Notes: generated by a model not told the origin, from the letters alone. Numbered from the stretch's first letter, positions 46,901 to 56,164 are shown. The stretch: DNA of 64,000 bases from Wandonia haliotis (GCF_039523435.1 NZ_BAAAFH010000022.1:744001-808000), one strand, 5' to 3'. Program-made: numbers and translations.

Positions 46901-47682
46901 ATGTTTGTATTGATATTTGTACTCCTCAAGCCAGTCAGGATGGAGAGTTAGATGTATGTTCTCTTGACGAAACCATTGATCTTAATACGATTATTACTCC
47001 GGGAGAAACTACAGGTACATGGAGTTTCGATGTAAACCCAAGTGCATTAAACGGATCTACACTTACAGTAGATGCTCTTCCTGCCGGAACATATCAGGCA
47101 ATGTACACTGTTCAAACCTTCTGTCCTGCAGAAGCTGATACAGCATACGCAACGATTAATCTTTACGGAAGATCAAGCGCAGGGAATAACAGTAGTGTTG
47201 CTACATGTAACTACGGACCATTTAACCTGTTCGACGGTCTTACAGGATCAGTTGATTTAGGTGGTACATGGTACGATCCATCAAACACTGCACTCCCAGG
47301 AGCTATAGTAACGTTCAATGGTCAAATCGCAGCGAACTACAACTATTATTATGTAGTTTCTAATGGCGTTTGTCCTGCGGATACAGCGTACGTTGAAATA
47401 CAACTTCAGGATTGTGCAAGCATTGCAGAAAATGAACTGGCAGGATTTGCTCTGTATCCAAACCCAACTTCTGATGTTGTAAACATTCAGTACAGCGGTG
47501 CGGCAATCAATACGGAAGTGATTCTGTCCGATTCCAAAGGATCTGTGATTCTGAATGAAAAAGTTAACTTCAAGACTGAAGACAACTACGAAATCGATAT
47601 GACAAATCTTGTTAAAGGTGTTTACTTCCTAAACATCTATAGCGAGTCAGGATCGAAAGTAATTCGGGTTGTAAGAAACTAG
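43216..47682 (+). CDS. T9SS type A secreted multidomain adhesin, paralog A
   Basis: A 1488-residue surface protein. Signal peptide about 1-27 (FALSLLFGAVGFNTQAQ). Then an N-terminal beta domain (about 30-165), two fibronectin type III domains (ISWTAGLSETSWNIQWGAPG; ISWTPGGTEASWSIEWGAPG), a GEVED domain (FRIWVDWNNDFTFDDAEEVY), Ig-like segments, a P-domain (about 695-840, FNGDLDIYLVGANGTEIEL), a SprB-like repeat (IDATCNGGEDGSFEITS), another FN3, a MAM/cleaved-adhesin domain (GFETDSPTLDCWTVLNENED), and a C-terminal sorting domain (LYPNPTSDVVNIQYSG). ATG at 43216 is chosen over the GTG at 43210 because the paralog starts with MRKIY. Adjacent to paralog B. Confidence 0.94.
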   Translation: MRKIYKRAKVFALSLLFGAVGFNTQAQFGCGSGVVITDGFTQSGITTPGNGGVEDWNTNPTGTSIDELYWDDDVYLFEYTSGSLVEEISMTIFSRNSWNGIGIFSTCTGTEFSGELDADGNISADVSTTVTATIPPSTTVYIAIGQWGSPNDLDFDVTDFTVTQIPCPDVTGITTDDLSATTADISWTAGLSETSWNIQWGAPGFTPGNSEEIGSSIVTTTPAYQITGLTEVTDYEIYIQADCAADGTSNWVGPYAITTEAICPIVSNITQDAIDYTTADISWTPGGTEASWSIEWGAPGFTPGNSEEIGADISASPNYQITGLTAGTGYEIYIQADCDTDGTSQWAGPFSIYTGYCVPTFTYTGDYTSSFVTIDAISNVSYSASSQPAGGYEDLSAGSPIVSQADSTFNFTTAYVGGSNTFRIWVDWNNDFTFDDAEEVYLNSVSGATQSGSITIPNGTVSGDYRMRIRSRYSTTVPGACSNETYGSVIDYTLRIIDPLVAPSLTQAGGTPDCNTGTDLDATGTPDADIEWYWQTDADGTAMSNQYSGPYTVFANGTYYLRAYHTIYDFWSAASSIDVTNLPLAPTPPAPTAAQNPVCVPGTDISMPAPPADVTYYWQTVVDGVSTDSPADTPWNITETGTYYVSAFESTSGCWSATSEITVTVDNQIPLAPLVTQDTYNICTGATSQIIEATAPASGQINETSGDININIPDNNTTGISSDLTVSGIPTGVTVDELFVTINIQHTFNGDLDIYLVGANGTEIELSTDNGGLGDNYVNTVFSLNGTNPITGATAPMTGTFSAEGDMSTLVTGLLNGTWTLKVIDDAGGDLGVLRNWSIEIQYSAPVATIEWFDAATGGNSLGTNNTLETVGTSVLSNPATVGSYNFYASSVAGACGSDERTLVTINVDNVNVLVSPIDATCNGGEDGSFEITSIECGVEPLTYSVNGGAFGPIPTNLVAGTYTIVAQDDNGDVSSDVTITIAEPDAITDFSAEAIAFDQVELTWTTTGLEGEWIVEYGEAGFTPGTGTFVTVTNNPAVIDQLDENTEYDFYIQPSCAPGTSGEQVGAASAVTFCTPIAAAGWCEGFETDSPTLDCWTVLNENEDDNEWTLYTGYANSGTYSAGLYTDYNGGNNDDWLITPQVTLTGNEVLSFFYRVRSSSEPNDFRVLLSTTGKNPADFDQVLMDLSSYNNTTYEDTLINLSAYTGNVFIAFHVPSGGLDGYYLYIDDVCIDICTPQASQDGELDVCSLDETIDLNTIITPGETTGTWSFDVNPSALNGSTLTVDALPAGTYQAMYTVQTFCPAEADTAYATINLYGRSSAGNNSSVATCNYGPFNLFDGLTGSVDLGGTWYDPSNTALPGAIVTFNGQIAANYNYYYVVSNGVCPADTAYVEIQLQDCASIAENELAGFALYPNPTSDVVNIQYSGAAINTEVILSDSKGSVILNEKVNFKTEDNYEIDMTNLVKGVYFLNIYSESGSKVIRVVRN

Positions 47683-47740
47683 AAAATAACAAATAATTGA
47701 ATCAGCGGGGGCATATATTGCTCCCCGCTTTTTTTGTATT
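46440..47740 (+). repeat. 3' copy of the duplicated adhesin end (paralog A side)
   Basis: MAM/cleaved-adhesin domain, sorting domain and terminator, matching 50155-51455. A patch around 46975-47205 is less similar; the last 470 bases of the gene plus terminator are almost identical. Confidence 0.85.
47704..47736 (+). terminator. Intrinsic terminator of adhesin paralog A
   Basis: Stem AGCGGGG (47704-47710)/CCCCGCT (47723-47729) followed by seven T. The corresponding terminator of paralog B is almost the same sequence. Confidence 0.93.
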
Positions 47741-47847
47741 CAACACCTAGCCCTCAAAACCTCCTAATTAACTGACTATCAAAAACAAGTAGCTAACCAT
47801 TTATATTCCCCTTTAGGAATACACTTATATTCTTAGAAATCACTGAT

Positions 47848-47855
47848 TATATTCG
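47848..47855 (+). promoter_or_regulatory. Possible -7-like box of T9SS adhesin B
   Basis: Reads TATATTCG, 37 bases before the ATG; followed immediately by a second variant TATTTTCG (47856-47863). Confidence 0.3.
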
Positions 47856-47879
47856 TATTTTCGCGCACGAATTAATTAA

Positions 47880-48637
47880 ACTAGTTGTAATAATGAGAAA
47901 GATTTACAAAAGGGCTAAAGTTTTTACCCTAAGCTTACTCTTCGGAGCCGTCGGCTTCAACACACAAGCGCAGTTTGGCTGTGGCTCGGGTGTTGTAATT
48001 ACCGATGGATTTACCCAGTCGGGCATAACGACCCCGGGTAACGGAGGTGTTGAAGATTGGAATACCAACCCAACAGGAACTTCCATCGATGAACTTTATT
48101 GGGATGATGATGTCTATCTCTTTGAATATACATCAGGCAGCTTGGTAGAGGAAATATCCATGACTATATTTTCACGAAATAGTTGGAATGGAATTGGAAT
48201 TTTTTCAACCTGCACAGGCACTGAGTTCAGTGGAGAGTTAGATGCCGACGGAACCACCACATCTAATACATCAAAAACTGTAACCACTATCATCCAACCA
48301 TCTACTACAGTTTACATTGCTGTAGGTCAATGGGGAAGCCCAAATGGTTTAGATTTTGATGTTACAGAATTTACTGTAACACAAATCCAGTGCCCAAATG
48401 TAACTGGAATTACGGCCGATGATTTATCAGCTACTACCGCTGACATCTCCTGGACAGCCGGTCTTTCTGAAACTTCCTGGAACATTCAATGGGGAGCACC
48501 AGGGTTTACTCCTGGTAATTCAGAAGAAATCGGGAGTTCTACAGTTACAACAACTCCTGCTTATCAAATTACAGGGTTAACTGAACTAACCGATTATGAA
48601 ATCTATATTCAGGCTGACTGTGCCGCGGATGGAACCA
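47880..48637 (+). repeat. 5' copy of the duplicated adhesin end (paralog B side)
   Basis: Partner of 43203-43960; both begin at the shared ACTAGTTGT in the leader. Divergence starts sharply after the first FN3 domain. Confidence 0.85.
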
Positions 48638-51399
48638 GTTCTTGGACATCAGTATTTGAATTTACTACACCTTGTTCTCCATTATCAGCTCCATTCGCAG
48701 AGAACTTCAACTCAGGACTTCTTCCTACATGTTGGATAAACAGCTCTTCGAATGAAACTACTACCGGATTATGGAAATTTTCCGAAAGTCCGGATTATGA
48801 TAGCGGAAACACTGTAAACCCCGGAGAATTTGCATGGGTAGATGGATCTAGCCCCTATGTCGCGGATGTTACACTTACATCTCCAATAATTGATGTAAGC
48901 TCCTTAACAATGCCACTATTGAGTTTTGAGTTCTTTTCAAACAATACAAGTTCTTATTTGAATAATATACTTACTGTTGAATTGTTAGAAATAGGTGGTA
49001 GTTGGACGGAGATCTTTTCAAACAACACCAATAGTAGTGAATGGAGAGAAATTTCGATAGTTCTAAGCTCACTAACTTCCAACCTGATACAAGTTCGATT
49101 CATTGTAGACAAAACGCCTGCCGGTTCTAATGCCTACTACAATGATATATTACTTGATAATGTAAGCATTGAAGAAACACCTTCGTGTCTACACCCTTCT
49201 CAACTTTCATTTGACGATTTCACAGCCTCTACAATTGATATTTCGTGGACTATAGGTAATACTGAAACTTCCTGGAATATAGAATGGGGAACTACAGGTT
49301 TCACTCCCGGAACAGGAGCCGAAGTAGGAAGTGATGTTGAAAATGCAACTCCTCAATACCAAATCACAGGTTTAAATCCAGGAGATTCTTATGAAGTATA
49401 CATTCAGGCAGATTGTGGAGCGGATGGAACAAGCCAATGGGTAGGTCCACTTGAAGTAACTATTCCTATCTCTGGTTCCGTTTGTGAAATACCATTGGAA
49501 GTTACAACACTTCCATACAACACAACAGGATCAACTGATCTATATGGGGACAATTATAGCGGCGCACCAGGAACTTCTTGTGGAACAACAGGTAATTATT
49601 TAAATGGAGATGACGTTGTGTATAGTTACACAGCTGATTTTGATGGATTGATTAATGTTTCTATGATTCCTACCGCAAGTTGGTCAGCTATTTTTGTTTA
49701 TCTTGACTGTGCTGATATCGGATCTAACTGTTATGCAGGAGAAGCAGCTATAGGAACAGCTGAGCGTAACTTTGATATCATTGTAAATAACGGTCAAACC
49801 TATTACTTTGTTATATCAACAAACGCAGCTCCTCAGAGTACAGGGTACGAGTTTACGCTTACACCAATATTATGTCCAGATCCAACTGATCTTATCTCTA
49901 CAAATACTACCATTAGTAGTATTGACGTTTCGTGGACAGAAGGTAATTCAGAGACAAACTGGAATATCCAATGGGGTCCGAATGGTTTTACTCCCGACTC
50001 AGGGGATGAATTAGGAACTGATGCTGTAAACGGTTCTCCAGAATACCAAATTTCAGGCTTACAAGATGGTACAATCTACGATATTTATGTACAGGCAGAC
50101 TGTGGATCAGGTGAGATCAGTGAATGGGTAGGACCAATTCAGGTTCAAACAATCTGTTTACCAATGTCAGCTATTGGTTTCTGCGAATCATTTGAATCTG
50201 ATTCCGAAACACAAGGCTGCTGGACAATTCTTAACGAAAATGAAGATGACAATGAGTGGGCACTATACACCGATTATGCAAACTCGGGAACTTACTCAGC
50301 AGGTCTTTATACAGATTACAACGGTGGAGACAATGACGACTGGTTAATAACACCAGAGTTAACATTAACAGGAAACGAAGCTCTTTCGTTCTTCTACCGG
50401 GTTAGAAGTTCTGGTGAACCAAATGACTTCAGAGTACTCCTTTCAACAACAGGTAAGAATCCTGCTGATTTTGATCAGGTACTTATGGATCTGGCTTCAT
50501 ATGACAATACAGCATATGAGGACACACTGATTAATCTTTCTGCATACACAGGAAACGTGTTTATCGCATTCCATGTGCCTTCAGGAGGTCTTGACGGATA
50601 CTATCTCTACATCGACGATGTTTGTATTGATGTTTGTACTCCACAAGCCAGCCAGGATGGTGAATTAGACGTATGTATTCTTGACGAAACACTTAATCTA
50701 AATACAGTTATTACTCTGGGTGAAAACTTTGGAACATGGAGTTTCCCTTCACATCCAACTTTGTTAAACGGAGCTGCTGTTGACGTTTCTTCGCTTCCTA
50801 CAGGTAGCTATGAGGCAATGTATACAGTCGAAACTTTCTGCCCGGCAGAGGCTGATACGGCTTATGCAACTTTCAACATATATCCTCCTTCAAGTGCAGG
50901 AGATAATAGTACTGTCTCAACTTGTAACTACGGTCCATTCTCGTTATTTGATGGTCTTACAGGTAATGTTGATTTAGGTGGTACATGGTACGATCCTTCA
51001 AATACTGCACTTCAAGGTAACCTGGTAACATTCAATGGCCAAATCGCAGCAAACTATAACTACTATTATGTAGTTTCTAATGGCGTTTGTCCTGCGGATA
51101 CAGCGTACGTTGAAATACAACTTCAGGATTGTGCAAGCATTGCAGAAAATGAGCTGGCAGGATTTGCTTTGTATCCAAACCCAACTTCTGATGTTGTAAA
51201 CATTCAGTACAGCGGTGCGGCAATCAATACGGAAATGATTCTGTCCGATTCCAAAGGATCTGTGATTCTGAATGAAAAAGTTAACTTCAAGACTGAAGAC
51301 AATTACGAAATCGATATGACAAATCTTGTTAAAGGTGTTTACTTCTTAAACATCTACAGCGAGTCAGGATCGAAAGTAATTCGGGTTGTAAGAAACTAG
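47893..51399 (+). CDS. T9SS type A secreted multidomain adhesin, paralog B
   Basis: A 1168-residue surface protein, paralog of the gene just upstream. Same signal peptide and N-terminal beta domain, first FN3 domain nearly identical; then a MAM-like domain (APFAENFNSGLLPTCWINSSS ... ILLDNVSIEE), FN3 (ISWTIGNTETSWNIEWG), a PPC-like domain (about 530-655, with the NGDDVVYSYTADFDGLINVS stretch), a third FN3, a MAM/cleaved-adhesin domain (FCESFESDSETQGCWTILNEN) and the same sorting domain as paralog A (LYPNPTSDVVNIQYSG). It lacks the GEVED, P-domain and SprB-like part of A. Both ends are almost identical to A at DNA level while the middle differs. Confidence 0.94.
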   Translation: MRKIYKRAKVFTLSLLFGAVGFNTQAQFGCGSGVVITDGFTQSGITTPGNGGVEDWNTNPTGTSIDELYWDDDVYLFEYTSGSLVEEISMTIFSRNSWNGIGIFSTCTGTEFSGELDADGTTTSNTSKTVTTIIQPSTTVYIAVGQWGSPNGLDFDVTEFTVTQIQCPNVTGITADDLSATTADISWTAGLSETSWNIQWGAPGFTPGNSEEIGSSTVTTTPAYQITGLTELTDYEIYIQADCAADGTSSWTSVFEFTTPCSPLSAPFAENFNSGLLPTCWINSSSNETTTGLWKFSESPDYDSGNTVNPGEFAWVDGSSPYVADVTLTSPIIDVSSLTMPLLSFEFFSNNTSSYLNNILTVELLEIGGSWTEIFSNNTNSSEWREISIVLSSLTSNLIQVRFIVDKTPAGSNAYYNDILLDNVSIEETPSCLHPSQLSFDDFTASTIDISWTIGNTETSWNIEWGTTGFTPGTGAEVGSDVENATPQYQITGLNPGDSYEVYIQADCGADGTSQWVGPLEVTIPISGSVCEIPLEVTTLPYNTTGSTDLYGDNYSGAPGTSCGTTGNYLNGDDVVYSYTADFDGLINVSMIPTASWSAIFVYLDCADIGSNCYAGEAAIGTAERNFDIIVNNGQTYYFVISTNAAPQSTGYEFTLTPILCPDPTDLISTNTTISSIDVSWTEGNSETNWNIQWGPNGFTPDSGDELGTDAVNGSPEYQISGLQDGTIYDIYVQADCGSGEISEWVGPIQVQTICLPMSAIGFCESFESDSETQGCWTILNENEDDNEWALYTDYANSGTYSAGLYTDYNGGDNDDWLITPELTLTGNEALSFFYRVRSSGEPNDFRVLLSTTGKNPADFDQVLMDLASYDNTAYEDTLINLSAYTGNVFIAFHVPSGGLDGYYLYIDDVCIDVCTPQASQDGELDVCILDETLNLNTVITLGENFGTWSFPSHPTLLNGAAVDVSSLPTGSYEAMYTVETFCPAEADTAYATFNIYPPSSAGDNSTVSTCNYGPFSLFDGLTGNVDLGGTWYDPSNTALQGNLVTFNGQIAANYNYYYVVSNGVCPADTAYVEIQLQDCASIAENELAGFALYPNPTSDVVNIQYSGAAINTEMILSDSKGSVILNEKVNFKTEDNYEIDMTNLVKGVYFLNIYSESGSKVIRVVRN

Positions 51400-51455
51400 A
51401 AAATAACAAATAGTTGAATCAGCGGGGGGTATGGATTGCTCCCCGCTTTTTTGTA
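50155..51455 (+). repeat. 3' copy of the duplicated adhesin end (paralog B side)
   Basis: Partner of 46440-47740, including the terminator. Confidence 0.85.
51421..51453 (+). terminator. Intrinsic terminator of adhesin paralog B
   Basis: Stem AGCGGGG (51421-51427)/CCCCGCT (51441-51447) followed by TTTTT, copied together with the gene end from paralog A or the reverse. Confidence 0.92.
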
Positions 51456-51533
51456 TCTATTCTTTTGTAAAAACTTCTATTTTTCCCTGTGTCATGAAAA
51501 TTCATTAAATTCACCCAACAAAAGTTAATTATT

Positions 51534-52058
51534 ATGACAGCTCCTTTTAATCTTCAGAAATGGATAGACGAGAACAGAGACTTATTAAAACCCCCAGTTG
51601 GTAATAAGAATTTGTATAAAGAAGCTGGTGATTTTATTGTTATGATTGTCGGTGGACCTAATGCCCGAAAAGACTACCATTACAATGAGTCGGAAGAACT
51701 CTTCTACCAATTGGAAGGAGATATACTTGTAAAAATACAAGAGAATGGAAAAGCGAAAGACATTCCTATCAAACAGGGGGAAATGTTTTTACTTCCTGCA
51801 AATGTACCCCATTCACCAATACGGGGAGCGAATACAGTCGGGCTTGTTATAGAAAAAGTCCGGAAAGGAACTGATTTACAGGATGGGTTAATGTGGTTCT
51901 GCGAAAAGTGCAACACAAAACTTCACGAATATCGCTTTCCTCTTTCAAATATTGAAAATGATTTTCTTCCGCGATTTAAAGAGTTCTATACTTCTGAGGA
52001 ACTAAGAACGTGTTCAAATTGTGGGCATGTTATGGAAGCGGATGAGCGTTTTATATAA
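51534..52058 (+). CDS. nbaC: 3-hydroxyanthranilate 3,4-dioxygenase
   Basis: Opens the ring of 3-hydroxyanthranilate with O2 in tryptophan/kynurenine catabolism, leading to quinolinate and NAD. The 174-residue cupin has the Fe(II) ligands H49, E55 (in YHYNESEELFYQ) and H93 (VPHSP), and substrate-binding Arg45 and Arg97. The C-terminal part has two CxxC pairs (C123/C126 and about C159/C162), the second rubredoxin-like iron site of bacterial enzymes. Symbol nbaC/haaO is used for this family. No other kynurenine-pathway gene is in the window. Convergent with the T9SS gene at 52107. Confidence 0.97.
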   Translation: MTAPFNLQKWIDENRDLLKPPVGNKNLYKEAGDFIVMIVGGPNARKDYHYNESEELFYQLEGDILVKIQENGKAKDIPIKQGEMFLLPANVPHSPIRGANTVGLVIEKVRKGTDLQDGLMWFCEKCNTKLHEYRFPLSNIENDFLPRFKEFYTSEELRTCSNCGHVMEADERFI

Positions 52059-52106
52059 CTTCTAACAAATATAATATTCCCCATTTTTCTGAACAGATCA
52101 CTTGTT

Positions 52107-55100
52107 TTATCTGAGTAGGTTTACATGGCCATTAATTCGATGAGGGATTAAGTCCGGTCCTTTATACTCTATAACCCAAATATAGGTACCATCCGGAACT
52201 ATTTTTCCTCCATAGGTACCATCCCAACCGATGTTAAAATTATTACTTTCAAAGATAATCTCGCCCCATCGATTAAAGATCTTCAGGTTATACTCTTTTA
52301 TATTCCCCCCTTCTGCTTTAAAAACGCCATTGAATTTATTCCCATCCGGTGTAAATGTATTCGGCACATAAATAATTGCATCAAAATGGATGGTAATATC
52401 ATCTTTTGCAATACATCCGTTCTCATTGACAAAAGTAACAGTGTAAGTAATAGTTTCTTCAGGGTAGGCCGAACTTGCCTGACAATTCGGGCAACTCAAA
52501 AACTCAGAAGGACTCCATGAATAAGTTCCCTCTCCTACTCCTTTTGCTGAAATATCAATAGGATCTCCCGGAAATCCATAATAGTCAGGAGAAGTTTGCA
52601 CAAAAGCCGGAGGAAATAAATCAACAAATACACCTGCAGTATCTGTACAGCCATTATCATCTGTTATGTACACAATATAGCGCGTCGGCAAAGAAGGTTG
52701 TACGGTTACATTTGCTGCTCCCTGTGGATACAAACCTTCAGAAGGAGTCCATTCGTAAGCCACACCTCCGTCTGCCCACAAAAAAGCTACCTCACCGGGA
52801 CAAATAATAGTGTCATTTCCTGCGAGAGACTCCACCTGGATTACATTCACATAAAAACTATCGGGAGTTTCGCCACAGGCATTATAGCCGACAAGATAGT
52901 ACCACATGCTTTCATCAGGCCACACACTAATCTCAGAACCTGAAAGAGAAGATATATTTATATCCGGACTCCATTCATAGGTGTTTGCCCCGGATGCAAT
53001 TACAAGCGCCTCATCACCATAACACAAGTCCAGAGAATCAATCAAATCAATCACAGGAACCATTGTATCAACCTGTATATACAAATCTCCTGAAACCTCA
53101 CAACCATCAGTCGTTATCCCTTCAACAGATATAGTTGTTGAATTTTCAGGAAAAATAGTTGTGGGATAAGACCCTGAGTTTGAAAACACATCGGAGGGTG
53201 ACCAAATAATACTTTGGAGATTGCCAAGACTCAAATCAACGGGAATTGTATCCCCGCGGCACAAAATCGTATCGGCAATGATCTCCAGTTGGGCCTCATA
53301 TACTTCAACCAACACTTCGGAGGTATCAGATCCGCATTCGTTAGAAATAACAACTTCAAAAGTGGTTGTTTCTTCTATCGAGGCGATTGGATTAGCAATA
53401 TTGGGATTATTCAGCAAGTTAGCAGGAGACCACTCATACGTATCTCCTCCCGATGCAGATAACTGAACCTGTGTTCCAGGACAAACCGGATCAGATATGG
53501 TTTGTACTTCCCCGCCAAACTCACGAATTGAAATATCAAAATAAGCTGTATCCGATTGATAACAATTATTTGTATCAATAACCACCAGCATTACCTGATA
53601 ATCACCCGGTCCTGCATACAAATGAGAAGGATTTATCTCCGTTGAAGTATTTCCATCACCAAAATCCCAGAAAAACTGGTTCCCATTGCTTGAACTATTC
53701 TGAAATATAACCGGATTCGGAAGACAGACAATTGGTTCTGTATCTCCTATGGCAGCCTCCATTATACTTAAATCAAACTTAAAGGCAGCCAGGTTACAGT
53801 TTGTACTCTGAACAGAAGGCGACCACACTCCGGGAGTGGTCGTAAAACCATTTGTTGTTGATCCACAGGAACCACAAACGGCATGATAAATTGTCCCGTT
53901 CTTATCAAATCTTGATGTTCCTCCGTCAACATGATTAGCACTACTTGCTACCCCTCCCATATAAGTCGCATACTTCAAATATGCCGCATCTCCATCCAAT
54001 ACTGCAATATAAAAATTACTTCCGTTGGTATTGCTTTGGTAGGCGTCAGGAGTAGTTGGAAAATTATTAGAAGAACTGGATGTAGCCAATGAGTTTTGGA
54101 CATTCGTCTGACCTCCCCAGCCCGATAAGTAGATATCATAACAATCCGAGACAAGAAAAGCTGTCGGAGAGATCTCCGGATTTCCTGTTCCCGCTCCAAT
54201 CGTAGTTGACCAAAATGAATTCGTAAGGTTCGTCGAAAGTTTATGAATAAACTGCCCTGAGTTCGGAATACCCCAAACACCACCTGCATTCGGATAATTA
54301 CCATCTGTTTGCCCCATGACATATACATTATTGTCAAGGTCAACCTGCACAAAATATCCCTGATCATACTGAGACGTGCCTAACATAGTCGCATTCAATA
54401 CAGTACCCGTAACTGAATTAATACGGACAACATAAGCATCTTCATTGCCAATACTGTTTGTTGTGAGACCTCCCTGCCCCCAATTCAACGTCGGGCTCGT
54501 TGTTCCTCCGGCCATGTATAAATCTCCACCAGGAGAAATCTGAATTGAATTCCCCGATTCAAACCCGGATCCACCATAATAACTTGAAAAGTTCAGTATT
54601 GAGAGATCCGGAGATAATTTACCGTACACAGCATCCTGAACACCTGACAGACTCCCTGATGCCATTGGAAAATCTCCTGAGCGTGTTGTAGATGCAAAGT
54701 ATACATTCGAATTATCATCCACCGTGATTTCTCCCCTGAAACAGTCTCCGTAGTTATAGGCAAGGTTACTGCTATAGCTCAACCCATCATTATTACTCCC
54801 ACCGATATATGTACTTCCCAATAGCGTATTCCCTCCGGGACTGAGTTTTGCGATATACAAATCTGACCCGTTAAAAAATAAAAAGGGGGTGACTCCTACA
54901 CCTCCGTTAAACGTTGTCTGAAACCCATTGGAAGTAACCGGAAAATTTGAAGAGGCTGTCGCTCCAAGTACGTATAACTCTCCTGCAGCATTCGTTACAA
55001 TACTATGTGGCGTTTCGTTCCGGGAACCTCCCAAAAAAGTACTATACAAATTCTGAGTTCCATCCGGGTTAAATTTCGTTATACTGATATCAAAACCGGC

Positions 55101-56000
55101 GATCAGCCCTGTCATATCCCCTCCATTAAACGTCCCGTCAAAAACACCAGTCGTAACAGGATAACCTGTGCCAAAGACGATTCCTCCCCCATACAAATTT
55201 GACCAGGGGTCAGGACAGGCCGTAAACCCCCAATTATCGGAAGTTGCACCAGTAAATGAGGAGAATGTCAACTCCGGATCGATTACCAGTGTTTTTTCGC
55301 TGTCATACTCTCCAAGAGCAAAATAAACCTCACCTTTATCCAATACAAAATCACAACTAACCGATGTCCTATTTCCTTCTTCATCAACTGTCCAGGCAAC
55401 GGGACTTGACTCTTTTATCAGTCCAAAAACAGACGCAACAAGTAATTCCCCGTCTTCTGAAATCTGAACATTTTCACTCCCCTCTATCTTGTAGCGAATA
55501 ATATCAGGATCAATTCCCGGATTCACTATAAAAGAATATTTCAGCACATCTTCTTTTCCCTCATACACGACCCTAATACCCGGGTAAATCTCTGCTAATT
55601 CTGCTCCCTTTACACTGTGTATATTGGATTTCCACTTAGTTGAATCATTCCCCAAAAAATAGTTTCTGTAATAACCTACCTGATTTCTCTCCAAAACTTC
55701 CTCTGGAGCCTCTGCTCCAATAAATGTTGTTCGGATCACCTGACGTCGATAGGCGTTCTCAGGAAGTTCATTCGTATGATCGTGTGCCTCATCTCCATGC
55801 GTATGGGACTTATGATAATCGAACAGATTAAATGTCATTCCTTTTTTTTCGATCAGAATTTCTCCTGAAACCAACTCTGTTTTGTACAACACATTCTCAT
55901 GCCATTGCCCCCTGTTTGGGTGCAACAGAACCTGCGTATTAGCTGAGAATGAAATCAATGTACCAATAAGCAAAAGGATGGTCTTGAAATTTACCAACAT
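52107..56000 (-). CDS. T9SS type B secreted protein with DUF7948 and PKD domains
   Basis: A 1297-residue secreted protein. Signal peptide about 1-22; a DUF7948-type N-terminal domain (about 25-245, LHPNRGQWHENVLYKTEL ... KTLVIDPELTFSS); an SBBP-repeat-like beta-propeller region (about 250-755, with recurrent STFLGGSR, STYIGGSNND and TYMGGVA motifs); a PKD domain (about 770-840, FFWDFGDGNTSTEINPSHLY); Ig-like segments; and the gliding-motility-associated C-terminal domain as type B sorting signal (YVPNTFTPDGNKFNGVF ... FNRWGEIIFES ... WDGTYGG). A His-rich patch (HKSHTHGDEAHDH) in the N-terminal domain might bind metal. It shares its last 80 residues with the giant adhesin. Confidence 0.94.
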   Translation of the reverse strand: MLVNFKTILLLIGTLISFSANTQVLLHPNRGQWHENVLYKTELVSGEILIEKKGMTFNLFDYHKSHTHGDEAHDHTNELPENAYRRQVIRTTFIGAEAPEEVLERNQVGYYRNYFLGNDSTKWKSNIHSVKGAELAEIYPGIRVVYEGKEDVLKYSFIVNPGIDPDIIRYKIEGSENVQISEDGELLVASVFGLIKESSPVAWTVDEEGNRTSVSCDFVLDKGEVYFALGEYDSEKTLVIDPELTFSSFTGATSDNWGFTACPDPWSNLYGGGIVFGTGYPVTTGVFDGTFNGGDMTGLIAGFDISITKFNPDGTQNLYSTFLGGSRNETPHSIVTNAAGELYVLGATASSNFPVTSNGFQTTFNGGVGVTPFLFFNGSDLYIAKLSPGGNTLLGSTYIGGSNNDGLSYSSNLAYNYGDCFRGEITVDDNSNVYFASTTRSGDFPMASGSLSGVQDAVYGKLSPDLSILNFSSYYGGSGFESGNSIQISPGGDLYMAGGTTSPTLNWGQGGLTTNSIGNEDAYVVRINSVTGTVLNATMLGTSQYDQGYFVQVDLDNNVYVMGQTDGNYPNAGGVWGIPNSGQFIHKLSTNLTNSFWSTTIGAGTGNPEISPTAFLVSDCYDIYLSGWGGQTNVQNSLATSSSSNNFPTTPDAYQSNTNGSNFYIAVLDGDAAYLKYATYMGGVASSANHVDGGTSRFDKNGTIYHAVCGSCGSTTNGFTTTPGVWSPSVQSTNCNLAAFKFDLSIMEAAIGDTEPIVCLPNPVIFQNSSSNGNQFFWDFGDGNTSTEINPSHLYAGPGDYQVMLVVIDTNNCYQSDTAYFDISIREFGGEVQTISDPVCPGTQVQLSASGGDTYEWSPANLLNNPNIANPIASIEETTTFEVVISNECGSDTSEVLVEVYEAQLEIIADTILCRGDTIPVDLSLGNLQSIIWSPSDVFSNSGSYPTTIFPENSTTISVEGITTDGCEVSGDLYIQVDTMVPVIDLIDSLDLCYGDEALVIASGANTYEWSPDINISSLSGSEISVWPDESMWYYLVGYNACGETPDSFYVNVIQVESLAGNDTIICPGEVAFLWADGGVAYEWTPSEGLYPQGAANVTVQPSLPTRYIVYITDDNGCTDTAGVFVDLFPPAFVQTSPDYYGFPGDPIDISAKGVGEGTYSWSPSEFLSCPNCQASSAYPEETITYTVTFVNENGCIAKDDITIHFDAIIYVPNTFTPDGNKFNGVFKAEGGNIKEYNLKIFNRWGEIIFESNNFNIGWDGTYGGKIVPDGTYIWVIEYKGPDLIPHRINGHVNLLR

Positions 56001-56019
56001 TTAATCATCTAGTTTACAC

Positions 56020-56027
56020 GAATATAA
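56020..56027 (-). promoter_or_regulatory. Possible -7-like box of the DUF7948 gene
   Basis: Minus strand reads TATATTCG, 19 bases upstream of the ATG at 56000, the same octamer as before adhesin paralogs A and B. Confidence 0.35.
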
Positions 56028-56164
56028 CGTTTTAACTTTAGACGTAAAAAAACACAAATAGTTTCCTTTTCCGGGGTTTTTATCATTTTCCCTGATTCCC
56101 TCTGCAAAAAATCGAATATCGGAGGATAAAAGCCTAATGGTTATGTCAGAAAAAAATTAAACCG

